Positions 1 through 7,576 of a stretch of 64,000 nucleotides of DNA are shown here, piece after piece. The stretch comes from Marinobacter sp. CHS3-4 (GTDB lineage Bacteria; Pseudomonadota; Gammaproteobacteria; Pseudomonadales; Oleiphilaceae), in assembly GCF_030053415.1 (NCBI RefSeq), contig NZ_JASGBJ010000002.1, positions 434,001-498,000 of the forward strand, written 5' to 3'. The notes beneath the pieces were generated by a model, which was not told the DNA's origin, searched no databases, and saw nothing but the letters and a program-made list of their open reading frames with translations. A program made the position numbers and the translations under genes. Each line of letters begins with the position of its first letter. The stretch's first letter is position 1.

Positions 1-1415
1 TTCGATATCTCATCGCAAGCGATCAAATTGACAAAGCCTTTCAGCAAATCGAAGCGCTCAAGAAAAATGGTGGCGATGCGAATCTGGTGAAGCCGCTGTC
101 AATAGAAGCCCACCTTGCCGGCAATAATCGCAATCAGGCTACTGCAATGGCGGATCAGTGGATTGCTGAAATGCCGGATAACCTCAACGCGCTGATGGCC
201 AGAGGCCAAATTGCGGCGCAGGATGGCAACTTCAAGGCAGCGGCTGATTACTTTAACCGGGCGGCAGCTGCTCACGAGGACAACCCGTCTCCTCTAGTTG
301 CCCTCGCCCGCGTCGCCTTGGCGGAAGATCAGATCGACTTAGCGAAACAGCGGTTCAACCAGGCAGCAATGCTCAGCCCCAATAACATGCAGGCTTTGCA
401 GGGAATGGCGTCGGTTTATCCGGCAGAAGAACTCAAACAACAGATGGAAACGTTGGTGGAACAACACCCTTCCGCGACGGCTCCCAAATTGATCCTGCTT
501 GAAATTGCCTTGTCCAACGGTGATCAGGATTATGCAGACAAACTGTCAGCAGACCTGCTAGATCGGGAAAGCCCTGAAAGTCCGGCAGAGGCATCGCCTG
601 CGGTCGCGAGAATTTATAATGGCGTAGGAGCCAAGCTTCGCCGCAGCGATAACACAGACGCAGCGCGTAAGGTCCTACAACGCGGTCGCATTCTCTTCCC
701 GGAGGACGAAAACATCGCTTTGCAATCAGCCTCCCTTGCATTCAGTCAGGACGAAGCGGAACAGGCGCGACGCATCCTGCAGGAAGTCAAACAACTGCAC
801 GATCAGTCAGCCCGTCCCTACATTGTCGAAGCTGACTACTTTTCAAGCAACGAGCAGTATCAACAAGCTGCAGAGCTATACCAGTTAGCCATTGAAAAAG
901 GAGCGGGCCCTGACGTAAAGCTTGCCCTTGCTCGCTCTTTTGCACGTGCAAATCGGATGGAAAAGGCTCTTGAAGTACTCGAGGCTGCCAATCAGAACCA
1001 TCCGAACAATCAGGCTTTGTTGGTTAACACCGCCATGCTGCACCAACAGGATGGAAGCACCGCAGAGGCAATGAAAGCCTACGAACGTGTATTGGATGCA
1101 TTCCCCAATAACCCACTCGCGTTAAATAACCTTGCCTGGATGTACTTCGAAGAAGGAGACGATCGTGCAAGTGAGCTATCCGCAAAGGCCTATAGCCTGA
1201 GCCCTGAAAGCGCTGCCATTGCGGACACACACGGATGGATACTGTTCAAAGCCGGGGATACCAAGGCAAGTCTGCCCATTCTGGAGAAGGCCCACAAGCT
1301 TGCGCCAGATTCACAGGAAATTGCGCTCCACTTGGCGGAAGCCTATCGAGCCGCCGGCATGAACGACGAAGCCAAAGCTACCCTCGAAAAATTCGAGAAC
1401 GAGGGCACCGACTAA
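1..1415 (+). CDS. prsT: TPR-repeat protein, PrsT-like (5' end outside window)
   Basis: The frame is open from the first bases of the window, so the gene begins to the left; the GTG at 87 is only an internal in-frame codon. The visible part of more than 440 residues is a chain of tetratricopeptide repeats, for example around ALNNLAWMYFEEGD and the final block ending in EAKATLEKF. Long TPR proteins of this kind (PrsT family) sit beside XrtA/PEP-CTERM loci, usually with a PrsK sensor kinase and a PrsR sigma-54-dependent regulator. Assignment to PrsT rests on the repeats plus the adjacent XrtA locus; the N-terminal lipoprotein signal cannot be seen. It is followed by a strong terminator that separates it from the convergent SGNH hydrolase gene. 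Confidence 0.75.
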   Translation, partial: RYLIASDQIDKAFQQIEALKKNGGDANLVKPLSIEAHLAGNNRNQATAMADQWIAEMPDNLNALMARGQIAAQDGNFKAAADYFNRAAAAHEDNPSPLVALARVALAEDQIDLAKQRFNQAAMLSPNNMQALQGMASVYPAEELKQQMETLVEQHPSATAPKLILLEIALSNGDQDYADKLSADLLDRESPESPAEASPAVARIYNGVGAKLRRSDNTDAARKVLQRGRILFPEDENIALQSASLAFSQDEAEQARRILQEVKQLHDQSARPYIVEADYFSSNEQYQQAAELYQLAIEKGAGPDVKLALARSFARANRMEKALEVLEAANQNHPNNQALLVNTAMLHQQDGSTAEAMKAYERVLDAFPNNPLALNNLAWMYFEEGDDRASELSAKAYSLSPESAAIADTHGWILFKAGDTKASLPILEKAHKLAPDSQEIALHLAEAYRAAGMNDEAKATLEKFENEGTD

Positions 1416-1438
1416 GACTGCCAACAGGCAGTCAAATC

Positions 1439-1467
1439 AAAAAGCCCCTCGCATAGAGGGGCTTTTT
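1439..1467. terminator. Bidirectional rho-independent terminator
   Basis: A perfect 12-bp inverted repeat, AAAAAGCCCCTC and GAGGGGCTTTTT around a 5-base loop, lies between the stops of two convergent genes. It has a T-run on either strand, so it can end transcription from both sides. Confidence 0.9.
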
Positions 1468-1469
1468 AC

Positions 1470-2567
1470 TCAGTCAGACAGACTTTCAGAGAAAACATCG
1501 GCTAGCCAACGATGGCCTGCCCTGTTGAAATGCCCTTCATTCGGATGGAAAAGGCTTTCTGGACTCTCCTCAATTTCTAACTTGCTCACAAAATCCAGCA
1601 CATCAACACCCTCTTCCTCCAGCCTTTGCGTCAAAACAGACGAGAGCACCTTCTGATAAACCTGGGGAATAGACCCTTCTCGCGTTAAACCCTGGCCCGG
1701 GAGCAATGCGACCTGTAATTGAATGCCGGCTTCTTCCAGGCTCGCATTGCCCTGCGCGATGAATCCCATGAACAAATCCACCTGCTCTTGTGTGCTCACC
1801 AACAAGTGCTCACGGAGAGCTTTTGCGTCAATGCCCACCCATTGGTTCACGATGCGTCCAACCTCGAAGTTGGCAATCCAGTCCTGAAACACATTGTAAG
1901 GCTGGTAGCCCTGAAGGATTTCCGACCGGACGCTTTTTCCATTAAACGCAGGTGGTTTCGGCTTTAGCGGGACCGGCACGTTTTCCAGCGAAAGGCTCCC
2001 ATTGGGTGCGAGCCGGTAGAAGGGCTTTCCGTGAGCTGCCTGCAATGGAAATGGAGCGCCGTTATCCAACAAATCATTGCCAAGATAGACCACCCACACC
2101 AGCTCTTTCGGTCGATATTCCAGAAGGCTGTCGAGCAATACCAGTTGCTGGTCATTCGAGTATCCCGGAACTCCGGCATTCAGATAGGTCTGGCCTGATG
2201 ACTGGTCGAGCAATTCGGTAAATACCTCTTCGTCGTTTGCGCCCAGACCAAAGGTGAAACTGTCGCCGAGAAACATCACAGAACCCGGCCGGGCAAAGTC
2301 CAGCTCATTGCCCCTGAAACCGAGGGGATTTACACGGTAAGTAACGTCAAAATCATGATGGACATGGCGGCCTTGCCATCCCGGCGCCAGCTTCCAGCCA
2401 AGCCTCGAATCGTAGAGGATAAACCCCTCATCCATCTGCCCTGCCGGGTCAATTCTTGGCTTCAGCAGACCCAGACCCACTTCCAAAATAACAACCGCAA
2501 TCACAACACCCAGGATTGCCGACATAAACCCGAATAAGCCTTTCCGGTCCCCAACATTGGACGACAT
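1470..2567 (-). CDS. Membrane-anchored SGNH/GDSL hydrolase family protein
   Basis: The 365-residue protein has one N-terminal membrane segment (about residues 13-35) followed by a periplasmic SGNH domain. Block I reads GDSFTFG with the probable nucleophile Ser103. The GND block is at 163-165, and the C-terminal block NEGHFNRAGH carries the catalytic His near residue 346, where the usual Asp position is Glu or Asn. Relatives in EPS loci act as acetyl esterases or acetyltransferases on polysaccharides. It is the last gene of a minus-strand block with carbamoyltransferase, SxtJ-like and DUF5989-like genes, which suggests a tailoring role. The substrate is not evident from the sequence. Confidence 0.75.
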   Translation of the reverse strand: MSSNVGDRKGLFGFMSAILGVVIAVVILEVGLGLLKPRIDPAGQMDEGFILYDSRLGWKLAPGWQGRHVHHDFDVTYRVNPLGFRGNELDFARPGSVMFLGDSFTFGLGANDEEVFTELLDQSSGQTYLNAGVPGYSNDQQLVLLDSLLEYRPKELVWVVYLGNDLLDNGAPFPLQAAHGKPFYRLAPNGSLSLENVPVPLKPKPPAFNGKSVRSEILQGYQPYNVFQDWIANFEVGRIVNQWVGIDAKALREHLLVSTQEQVDLFMGFIAQGNASLEEAGIQLQVALLPGQGLTREGSIPQVYQKVLSSVLTQRLEEEGVDVLDFVSKLEIEESPESLFHPNEGHFNRAGHRWLADVFSESLSD

Positions 2568-2585
2568 AACATTCCCCCATCCTTA

Positions 2586-2825
2586 ATGGAAACTATGGCG
2601 CGGAATCGCCTCCCGGCCGATAGAAACTGTCCAGCTGCCGATCTGTCGCCTATCGACTTGCTCATCGGCGACAGCCTCGCCTTTCACTGGCACATGACCT
2701 GCTCAAATAACGTTATCGAAGGTGAAGCAGAGCTGGAAAAGGTTCCAGAGCCTGGAACTCTTGGTCTGGCAAGCCTGGCCTTTGCAGGCTTGCTCCTGAT
2801 GCACCGCCGCACAAAGACCGCCTGA
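2586..2825 (+). pseudogene. Remnant of a PEP-CTERM protein gene
   Basis: A 79-codon frame ends in a complete PEP-CTERM sorting tail: VPEPGTLGLASLAF, more hydrophobic residues, then a basic end HRRTK. The segment before it, HWHMTCSNNVIEG, matches RWTMSCANDITEG in the intact PEP-CTERM protein at 5394-6134. There is no signal peptide and no room for an N-terminal domain, because the upstream bases belong to the divergent SGNH gene start. It therefore looks like the 3' end of a decayed gene. It lies on the opposite strand inside a minus-strand gene block. A functional short protein is possible but unlikely without a secretion signal. Confidence 0.6.
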
Positions 2826-2831
2826 CAACGC

Positions 2832-2984
2832 TTAGAAAAGCGTATAGATAAACGGTGCAAACGCAGAACCTTGCGAGAAAACAATCAGCCCGCCCAGAAG
2901 CACCAGCGTTATAAATAACGGCACCATCCAGTACTTCTTCCGAGCCCGGATAAATAAAAAGAAATCCCTGAATAGTTCCATCAT
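2832..2984 (-). CDS. DUF5989-like small membrane protein (50 aa)
   Basis: This short frame encodes 50 residues beginning MMELFRDFFLFIRARKKYW, followed by one strong membrane helix (about 20-39) and ending FIYTLF. The pattern of an amphipathic start, a basic RARKK stretch and a single helix matches the small DUF5989 proteins found next to SxtJ-like and carbamoyltransferase genes. Its ATG overlaps the stop of the SxtJ-like gene by one base, so the two are translationally coupled. Function is unknown; a subunit or membrane adaptor for the carbamoylation module is an inference from the neighbours. Confidence 0.75.
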   Translation of the reverse strand: MMELFRDFFLFIRARKKYWMVPLFITLVLLGGLIVFSQGSAFAPFIYTLF

Positions 2985-3379
2985 CAGAAAAGCATCTCCA
3001 GGCTTGTAGACTCAGGACTCTTGCGGCGATAAGTCACTGCCGATGAGTCGAATTTCTTGGGTATCGGGTCTTTGCCAACCATTCGCATGATCAACCCCAT
3101 TGGAACCACCATCAGGAAGTACACAAGCCCCAGCAGCAGGACTGAGTTCAACCTTCCCAGCGGCACAGCGACCCACATCAAAAGCTTGTAGACGGGCCTT
3201 AACACCACAGGACAGGCGACAGCAGCTATCAATATGCCTGCGGCGACAGCCCATGGCCATAGCAACCGCTCAATGCCAAACAACCAGGGCAGCACCCCGT
3301 AAAACAGAACGGGTAGAAGCACCGCCAACCCAATGCCAAACTTTCTCAGATCCGCTTTAGAGACATCCATCCGCATCAA
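2984..3379 (-). CDS. SxtJ-like membrane protein
   Basis: The 131-residue protein begins MMRMDVSKADLRKFGIGL and has about three hydrophobic segments before a conserved-looking tail (MVGKDPIPKKFD, then SAVTYRR). Size, topology and the tail fit the SxtJ family, which is nearly always encoded beside a SxtI/NodU-type carbamoyltransferase. It overlaps the carbamoyltransferase stop by 4 bases (ATGA) and the DUF5989-like start by 1 base. The biochemical role of SxtJ is not established; the arrangement argues for a complex that presents carbamoyltransferase activity at the membrane. Confidence 0.75.
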   Translation of the reverse strand: MMRMDVSKADLRKFGIGLAVLLPVLFYGVLPWLFGIERLLWPWAVAAGILIAAVACPVVLRPVYKLLMWVAVPLGRLNSVLLLGLVYFLMVVPMGLIMRMVGKDPIPKKFDSSAVTYRRKSPESTSLEMLF

Positions 3380-5247
3380 TCCAATTCAAAGTTGTCAACA
3401 TGGCCTCGAAAGGCGTCATTGTCCGGTTGATCAGTCTTCGCAAGCACATAGTTACCCATGACCAGATAATCCATATCGGTCGCCATAAAACAACGGTACG
3501 CATCCTCAGGCGTGGCGACGATCGGCTCACCACGGACATTGAAGGAGGTATTAATGAGCACCGGGCAACCTGTCAGGTTATTAAACGCCTCCAGCAGGCG
3601 CCTGTAGCGCTCTGAACCGCCCTCGCCTACGGTCTGCAGGCGGGCACTGAAATCCACGTGGGTTACCGCAGGAATCTCCGAGCGCTTGAGCTTAAGCAGA
3701 TCAAGCCCACTGGCCTCACCAGAAATCCGATCATCACGCTTACTGTAAGCGACCGGCGCGGTTGTGAGCATGTAAGGGCTTTCATGACTGCAATCAAACC
3801 ACTCTGACGCCCGCTCTTGCAGTACGGAAGGCGCAAATGGCCGAAACGATTCACGAAACTTTATCTTCAGATTCATGATTTCCTGCATGTCCCGGCGTCG
3901 GGGGTCGCCAAGAATCGAACGGTGCCCAAGGGCCCGCGGGCCAAACTCCATCCGCCCCTGGAACCAGCCGACCACTGCGCCGTCAGCAATCAACGATGCC
4001 ACCTGATCAAACAAAGTTTCATCATCTACCCTATTCCCAACGGCAGAAAATTGCGAAATCGTCTCTGCGATCGCCGATTCTGAATAATCCGGCCCCAGAT
4101 AAGCGCCCTGCATGGCATCCGGATAGGAAATCTGCCGCTCCTGGCCGAAATGCAGGTACCAGGCAGCCCAAGCTGCGCCGGGTGCACCGCCGGCATCTCC
4201 GGCTGCAGGCTGAATCCAGACATCTTTGAATCCGCTGCTTTTGATTACCTCGCTGTTCGCAACGCAATTAAGGGCAACACCACCGGCCAGGCACAGTTTG
4301 TCACAGCCAGTTTCTTCATGAAGGCTCCTAGCAAGCAATAGCACACATTCGTTGGTGACCTGCTGGATAGACGCCGCAATGTCCATGTGCTTTTGCATCA
4401 GCTCATCGGATTCACCGTTTCGAGCTGCCAGTCCAAACAAGGACTCAAACGCTGAAGAGGTCATCCGCAGCCCGGTGCAGTACTCGAAATACCGCATGTC
4501 CAGCCGGTACGAGCCATCCGACTTGATGTCGATCAGGTGCTCTTTGATCAGATCTGAATAGATAGGCTTGCCATAGGGCGCCAACCCCATGACTTTGTAT
4601 TCGCCCGAATTGACCTTGAACCCCAGGAAATAGGTAAAGGCTGAATACAGAAGACCCAGCGAATGTGGGAAATCAATTTCCCATAACGGTTGCAGCTTGT
4701 TCCCCTCACCCAGCCATGCGGAAGTCGTCGCCCACTCGCCCACACCATCAAGACACAGCACTGCCGCCTGCTCAAACGGTGATGGAAAAAAAGCTGACGC
4801 TGCGTGTGACTGATGATGAGCAGAAAACAGAAGCGGCGGCAGTTCACTGATCTCGACGCCCGACAAGTCCGCCAATTGACGACGCAATTCTTTCTTTAAA
4901 TAGAGCTTTTCTTTAAGCCATACCGGCATGGCCTTGAGGAACGAGCGAAGCCCCCTTGGGGCGAAACTCATGTATGTTTCCAGCAAACGTTCAAACTTGA
5001 GCAGCGGCTTGTCGTAGAACACAACCGCTTCAACCTGCCCTAAATCCACAGACTCGAAAGACAGGCAAAACTTTACGGCTTCAACTGGAAAGCGTGGATC
5101 GTGTTTCTTGCGGGTGAAGCGCTCCTCCTGGGCTGCAGCCACTAGTTTGCCATCGCAAATGATGGCCGCTGCCGAATCGTGGTAATAAGCCGAAATCCCA
5201 AGAATGTAGCGCGGACGATCGGAAGAACTTACTGCGGAACCATCCAT
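3376..5247 (-). CDS. Carbamoyltransferase (NodU/SxtI/TobZ family)
   Basis: The 623-residue protein has the usual length and two-part layout of the family. The N-terminal Kae1-like ATPase-fold region starts ILGISAYYHDSAAAI near residue 14, followed by EERFTRKKHD and a metal-binding HHQSHAASAFF segment. The C-terminal YrdC-like part holds GRMEFGPRALGHRSIL. These enzymes transfer a carbamoyl group from carbamoyl phosphate to a hydroxyl group through a carbamoyl-adenylate. In this locus the acceptor is probably a sugar of the EPS or its lipid-linked intermediate, which is inference. It leads the block carbamoyltransferase, SxtJ-like, DUF5989-like, SGNH hydrolase. A sigma-54-like site in front of it was rejected because of wrong spacing. 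Confidence 0.9.
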   Translation of the reverse strand: MDGSAVSSSDRPRYILGISAYYHDSAAAIICDGKLVAAAQEERFTRKKHDPRFPVEAVKFCLSFESVDLGQVEAVVFYDKPLLKFERLLETYMSFAPRGLRSFLKAMPVWLKEKLYLKKELRRQLADLSGVEISELPPLLFSAHHQSHAASAFFPSPFEQAAVLCLDGVGEWATTSAWLGEGNKLQPLWEIDFPHSLGLLYSAFTYFLGFKVNSGEYKVMGLAPYGKPIYSDLIKEHLIDIKSDGSYRLDMRYFEYCTGLRMTSSAFESLFGLAARNGESDELMQKHMDIAASIQQVTNECVLLLARSLHEETGCDKLCLAGGVALNCVANSEVIKSSGFKDVWIQPAAGDAGGAPGAAWAAWYLHFGQERQISYPDAMQGAYLGPDYSESAIAETISQFSAVGNRVDDETLFDQVASLIADGAVVGWFQGRMEFGPRALGHRSILGDPRRRDMQEIMNLKIKFRESFRPFAPSVLQERASEWFDCSHESPYMLTTAPVAYSKRDDRISGEASGLDLLKLKRSEIPAVTHVDFSARLQTVGEGGSERYRRLLEAFNNLTGCPVLINTSFNVRGEPIVATPEDAYRCFMATDMDYLVMGNYVLAKTDQPDNDAFRGHVDNFELD

Positions 5248-5307
5248 AGATTACCATCTGTAAAAAATACTGACTGCCTCAGAGATGCAACACCAAGCGC
5301 CTGATAC

Positions 5308-5342
5308 AAAAAACGGGATGCGGCAAAACCGCATCCCGTTTT
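5308..5342 (-). terminator. Rho-independent terminator of the PEP-CTERM gene
   Basis: A 14-bp perfect stem (AAAACGGGATGCGG and its complement) with a 5-base loop is followed on the minus strand by a run of T. It lies just after the PEP-CTERM gene and before the carbamoyltransferase gene, insulating the two units. Confidence 0.85.
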
Positions 5343-5393
5343 CAGATTATCTGCCCCGTTCAAGCAAGGCAAATCAACTCTGGTTCAACTTAC

Positions 5394-6134
5394 TCAGCTC
5401 TTCACACGCTTGCGCATGCCAAGACCCAGAAGGCCGAGACCCAACAGGGCCAGTGTGCCGGGCTCTGGAACCGTGTAAGAACCTTCAGTGATGTCATTGG
5501 CGCATGACATAGTCCAACGCAGACCAATCTCTTGTGGGGTCAGAGCATTAAGCCCCAGATCCGACAACGCAATCTTGAAACTGAGATTAGTGATCGTAGC
5601 GTTAGACCGGTCTTCACCCGTGATGCTTAGCAAGGCGCTTCCAGCACCAGTGCCTCCGCTTCCATACGCAACTTCCTGCTCAACACCGGATCCTCCCCGA
5701 ACACTCGCTGCGTCGTGCAGATCATCTGAGTTCAGAAGAGTCGCACCTGACAGGTTCACCAGATCGGCAGAACCGGCAAGCAATGAGCTCACGTCTACTG
5801 CAAACTCCCAGGACTCACCGTTCGTCGCATCATCATTCGCGTAAGGGGCAGCACCGAAAGGGTTCCATCCGTTCGTGCTAATGAACAGGTCACCATAGGT
5901 CCACGAGGAGTGCTCTTCAAAATTCGTTTCCACATCAACAAAGAGATAATCCATGTTGCTGGAAACATTCATGCCAAACACCTGGAAAGCACCAGCACCA
6001 CCCAGAATATCTTCAGAGTGGCCGGCCCCGATATACTGGTCAGCGCCCTGATCATCGATAGTGTAGGCAGCTGCTCCTGATGCCACACCCAATGACAAAA
6101 CGGTCGAAAATAGAAGTTTGTTTAGCGTTTTCAT
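5394..6134 (-). CDS. PEP-CTERM sorting domain protein, XrtA substrate
   Basis: The 246-residue secreted protein has a signal peptide (about 1-23, ending SGAAA), a beta-rich middle domain with no recognised family, and a C-terminal sorting tail. The tail consists of VPEPGTLALLGLG, more hydrophobic residues and the basic end MRKRVKS, which is the recognition signature of exosortase A. The exosortase is encoded at 22620-24128. It is monocistronic: a terminator follows and a near-consensus sigma-54 promoter (6198-6213) lies 64 bases upstream of the start. Members of this class are exported, processed by exosortase and associate with the EPS matrix. The C-terminal third is similar to the remnant at 2586-2825. 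Confidence 0.9.
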   Translation of the reverse strand: MKTLNKLLFSTVLSLGVASGAAAYTIDDQGADQYIGAGHSEDILGGAGAFQVFGMNVSSNMDYLFVDVETNFEEHSSWTYGDLFISTNGWNPFGAAPYANDDATNGESWEFAVDVSSLLAGSADLVNLSGATLLNSDDLHDAASVRGGSGVEQEVAYGSGGTGAGSALLSITGEDRSNATITNLSFKIALSDLGLNALTPQEIGLRWTMSCANDITEGSYTVPEPGTLALLGLGLLGLGMRKRVKS

Positions 6135-6448
6135 AATGCTTCGTCCCTTATCCCTGTTTTAAAGGCTTATAATGCACCTTTTTCAACTACAGCTGCCTGC
6201 AAACTGCGGGCCAATACTATTAAACGCCTATATTTCATATCCTTAAAAAATTCGAAAACCATTTCAGAAACGTAAATGTAAAGTTAGCTGACGGTATCTT
6301 CCCAATTCCCCCGATAACCAGTAATCTCACCACCGAAATGGAGTCATCGCAATGGATACCATTGCGGCAAGTTAGGCCACAGCCAGAATTGCCGTCTCGG
6401 CATGAGCAAGTCAGGCTATACTGCCGGTCAATAAAAAAGGGAAAGCAG
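6135..6448. other. Divergent intergenic region with PEP-CTERM promoter
   Basis: This region of about 310 bases separates the PEP-CTERM gene (-) from the glycosyltransferase gene (+). It holds the minus-strand sigma-54 promoter match. The plus-strand part is AT-rich near 6230-6260 with no clear sigma-70 promoter seen by eye. An in-frame ATG at 6338 could extend the glycosyltransferase but lacks family-like sequence. Confidence 0.6.
6198..6213 (-). promoter_or_regulatory. Sigma-54 promoter of the PEP-CTERM gene
   Basis: Read on the minus strand, the site is TGGCCCGCAGTTTGCA. It matches the sigma-54 consensus TGGCACG-N4-TTGCW at 11 of 12 fixed positions, with the required GG-N10-GC spacing. Transcription would start near 6186, giving a leader of about 50 bases. 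XrtA loci are known to use the sigma-54 activator PrsR for PEP-CTERM genes, which fits the PrsT-like gene at the window edge. Confidence 0.8.
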
Positions 6449-7546
6449 TTGGCGCAGACACGGATCGGGCATTTCATCGAAACAGAGATTGCGGGAGGCG
6501 CCGAACAGGTGCTGATCGACCTTGCCCGTTATGCGAATTCAAAGACCCATAACTTCCAGGCTGTGGTTTTACACTTCGGCCACCCGTGGATTGCTGAACA
6601 GTGCGAATCACACGGCCTTGAACACATCGCTGTCCCTTTTTACAGAAACTTCAAGAGCACTATACGATTGCCGTTGTTTGCATGGGAGTTCGGGCGCTGG
6701 CTAAAGAAACAACGGATAGATCTGCTCCATAGCCACCTTTTTGGGCCGGTCACAGGCGGAGCACTGGCCGCCACGGTTGCTCGGATCCCTCATGTTGGAA
6801 CCCTGCACGATGTGTACATGATTCAGGAAAAGCCAGCACGCATTCATCTTGTCTGGCTAGCAACCCTGTTCGGAACGCATCTTGTCACCGTCTCGAAAGA
6901 TATGGAGGAGTTCTACCGGTCAAAAGCCCCGTTCCGGAAACATTCCATAACCACAATCTACAACGGAATAGATTTCAACGACGCCTCTGCGACGGAAAGC
7001 TCAGAGGGCAACCCGCTATCCATCATCTGCGTCGGGCGCCTAGTTTCATTGAAAAACATAGACCTGATTATCAGGGCAACGTTGTTGCTGGCTAAACGGA
7101 GCAATGTCCAGCTCTATATACTGGGCGAAGGGCCTGAACGCCAAAACCTTGAGTCGCTGGTACCGGAAGATTCAAAAGATATTATTCACTTCCCTGGCGT
7201 ATCCAGAGATGTACTTGCCTGGTTAAGAAAATCCGACATTTTCGTACAGTTCTCGTCAACCGAAGGGCTTTCCAGGAGCGTTATCGAGGCCACTGCGGCA
7301 GGGCTTCCCACCGTCGTCAGTGACGTCGGGGGGAACCGGGAAATAGTCGAACACAACTGGACCGGCTTTGTTGTCCCCTCTGGCGATTCTGAAGGGCTCA
7401 TTGAATCAATTTCCAAACTGCTGAATGATAGTGAGCTGCGCCACAATATGGGTGAGCGCGGAAAACAAAGGGCCAAAAAACTGTTTTCCAGAACGATCAA
7501 CAACGACCAATACATTCAGCTGTATCAACAATTGCTATTTCACTAA
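6449..7546 (+). CDS. Glycosyltransferase family 4
   Basis: A GT-B fold retaining glycosyltransferase of 365 residues. The N-terminal donor-family start HFIETEIAGGAEQVLIDLA appears right after the chosen TTG start, which is preceded by an AGGGAAAG ribosome site. The ATG at 6338 would add 37 residues unlike the family. The C-terminal half contains the GRLVSLKNID strand and the E-x7-E motif region STEGLSRSVIEATAAG, followed by VSDVGGNREIV. It adds one sugar to a lipid-linked EPS repeat unit on the cytoplasmic face; donor and acceptor cannot be told. It opens a plus-strand block with wecC, wecB and wzx. Confidence 0.85.
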   Translation: MAQTRIGHFIETEIAGGAEQVLIDLARYANSKTHNFQAVVLHFGHPWIAEQCESHGLEHIAVPFYRNFKSTIRLPLFAWEFGRWLKKQRIDLLHSHLFGPVTGGALAATVARIPHVGTLHDVYMIQEKPARIHLVWLATLFGTHLVTVSKDMEEFYRSKAPFRKHSITTIYNGIDFNDASATESSEGNPLSIICVGRLVSLKNIDLIIRATLLLAKRSNVQLYILGEGPERQNLESLVPEDSKDIIHFPGVSRDVLAWLRKSDIFVQFSSTEGLSRSVIEATAAGLPTVVSDVGGNREIVEHNWTGFVVPSGDSEGLIESISKLLNDSELRHNMGERGKQRAKKLFSRTINNDQYIQLYQQLLFH

Positions 7547-7576
7547 TCCAACCTTTTGATACCTGGAAAGGATGCT

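Noticed and set aside
5286..5302. Sigma-54-like GG...GC element upstream of the carbamoyltransferase gene
   Set aside because: The GG and GC are separated by 11 bases, not 10, and the site sits 40 bases from the start; this spacing is not functional for sigma-54.
6338..6448. Longer start for the glycosyltransferase gene at ATG 6338
   Set aside because: The 37 extra residues do not resemble the family and the TTG at 6449 has a good ribosome site directly before the conserved start.
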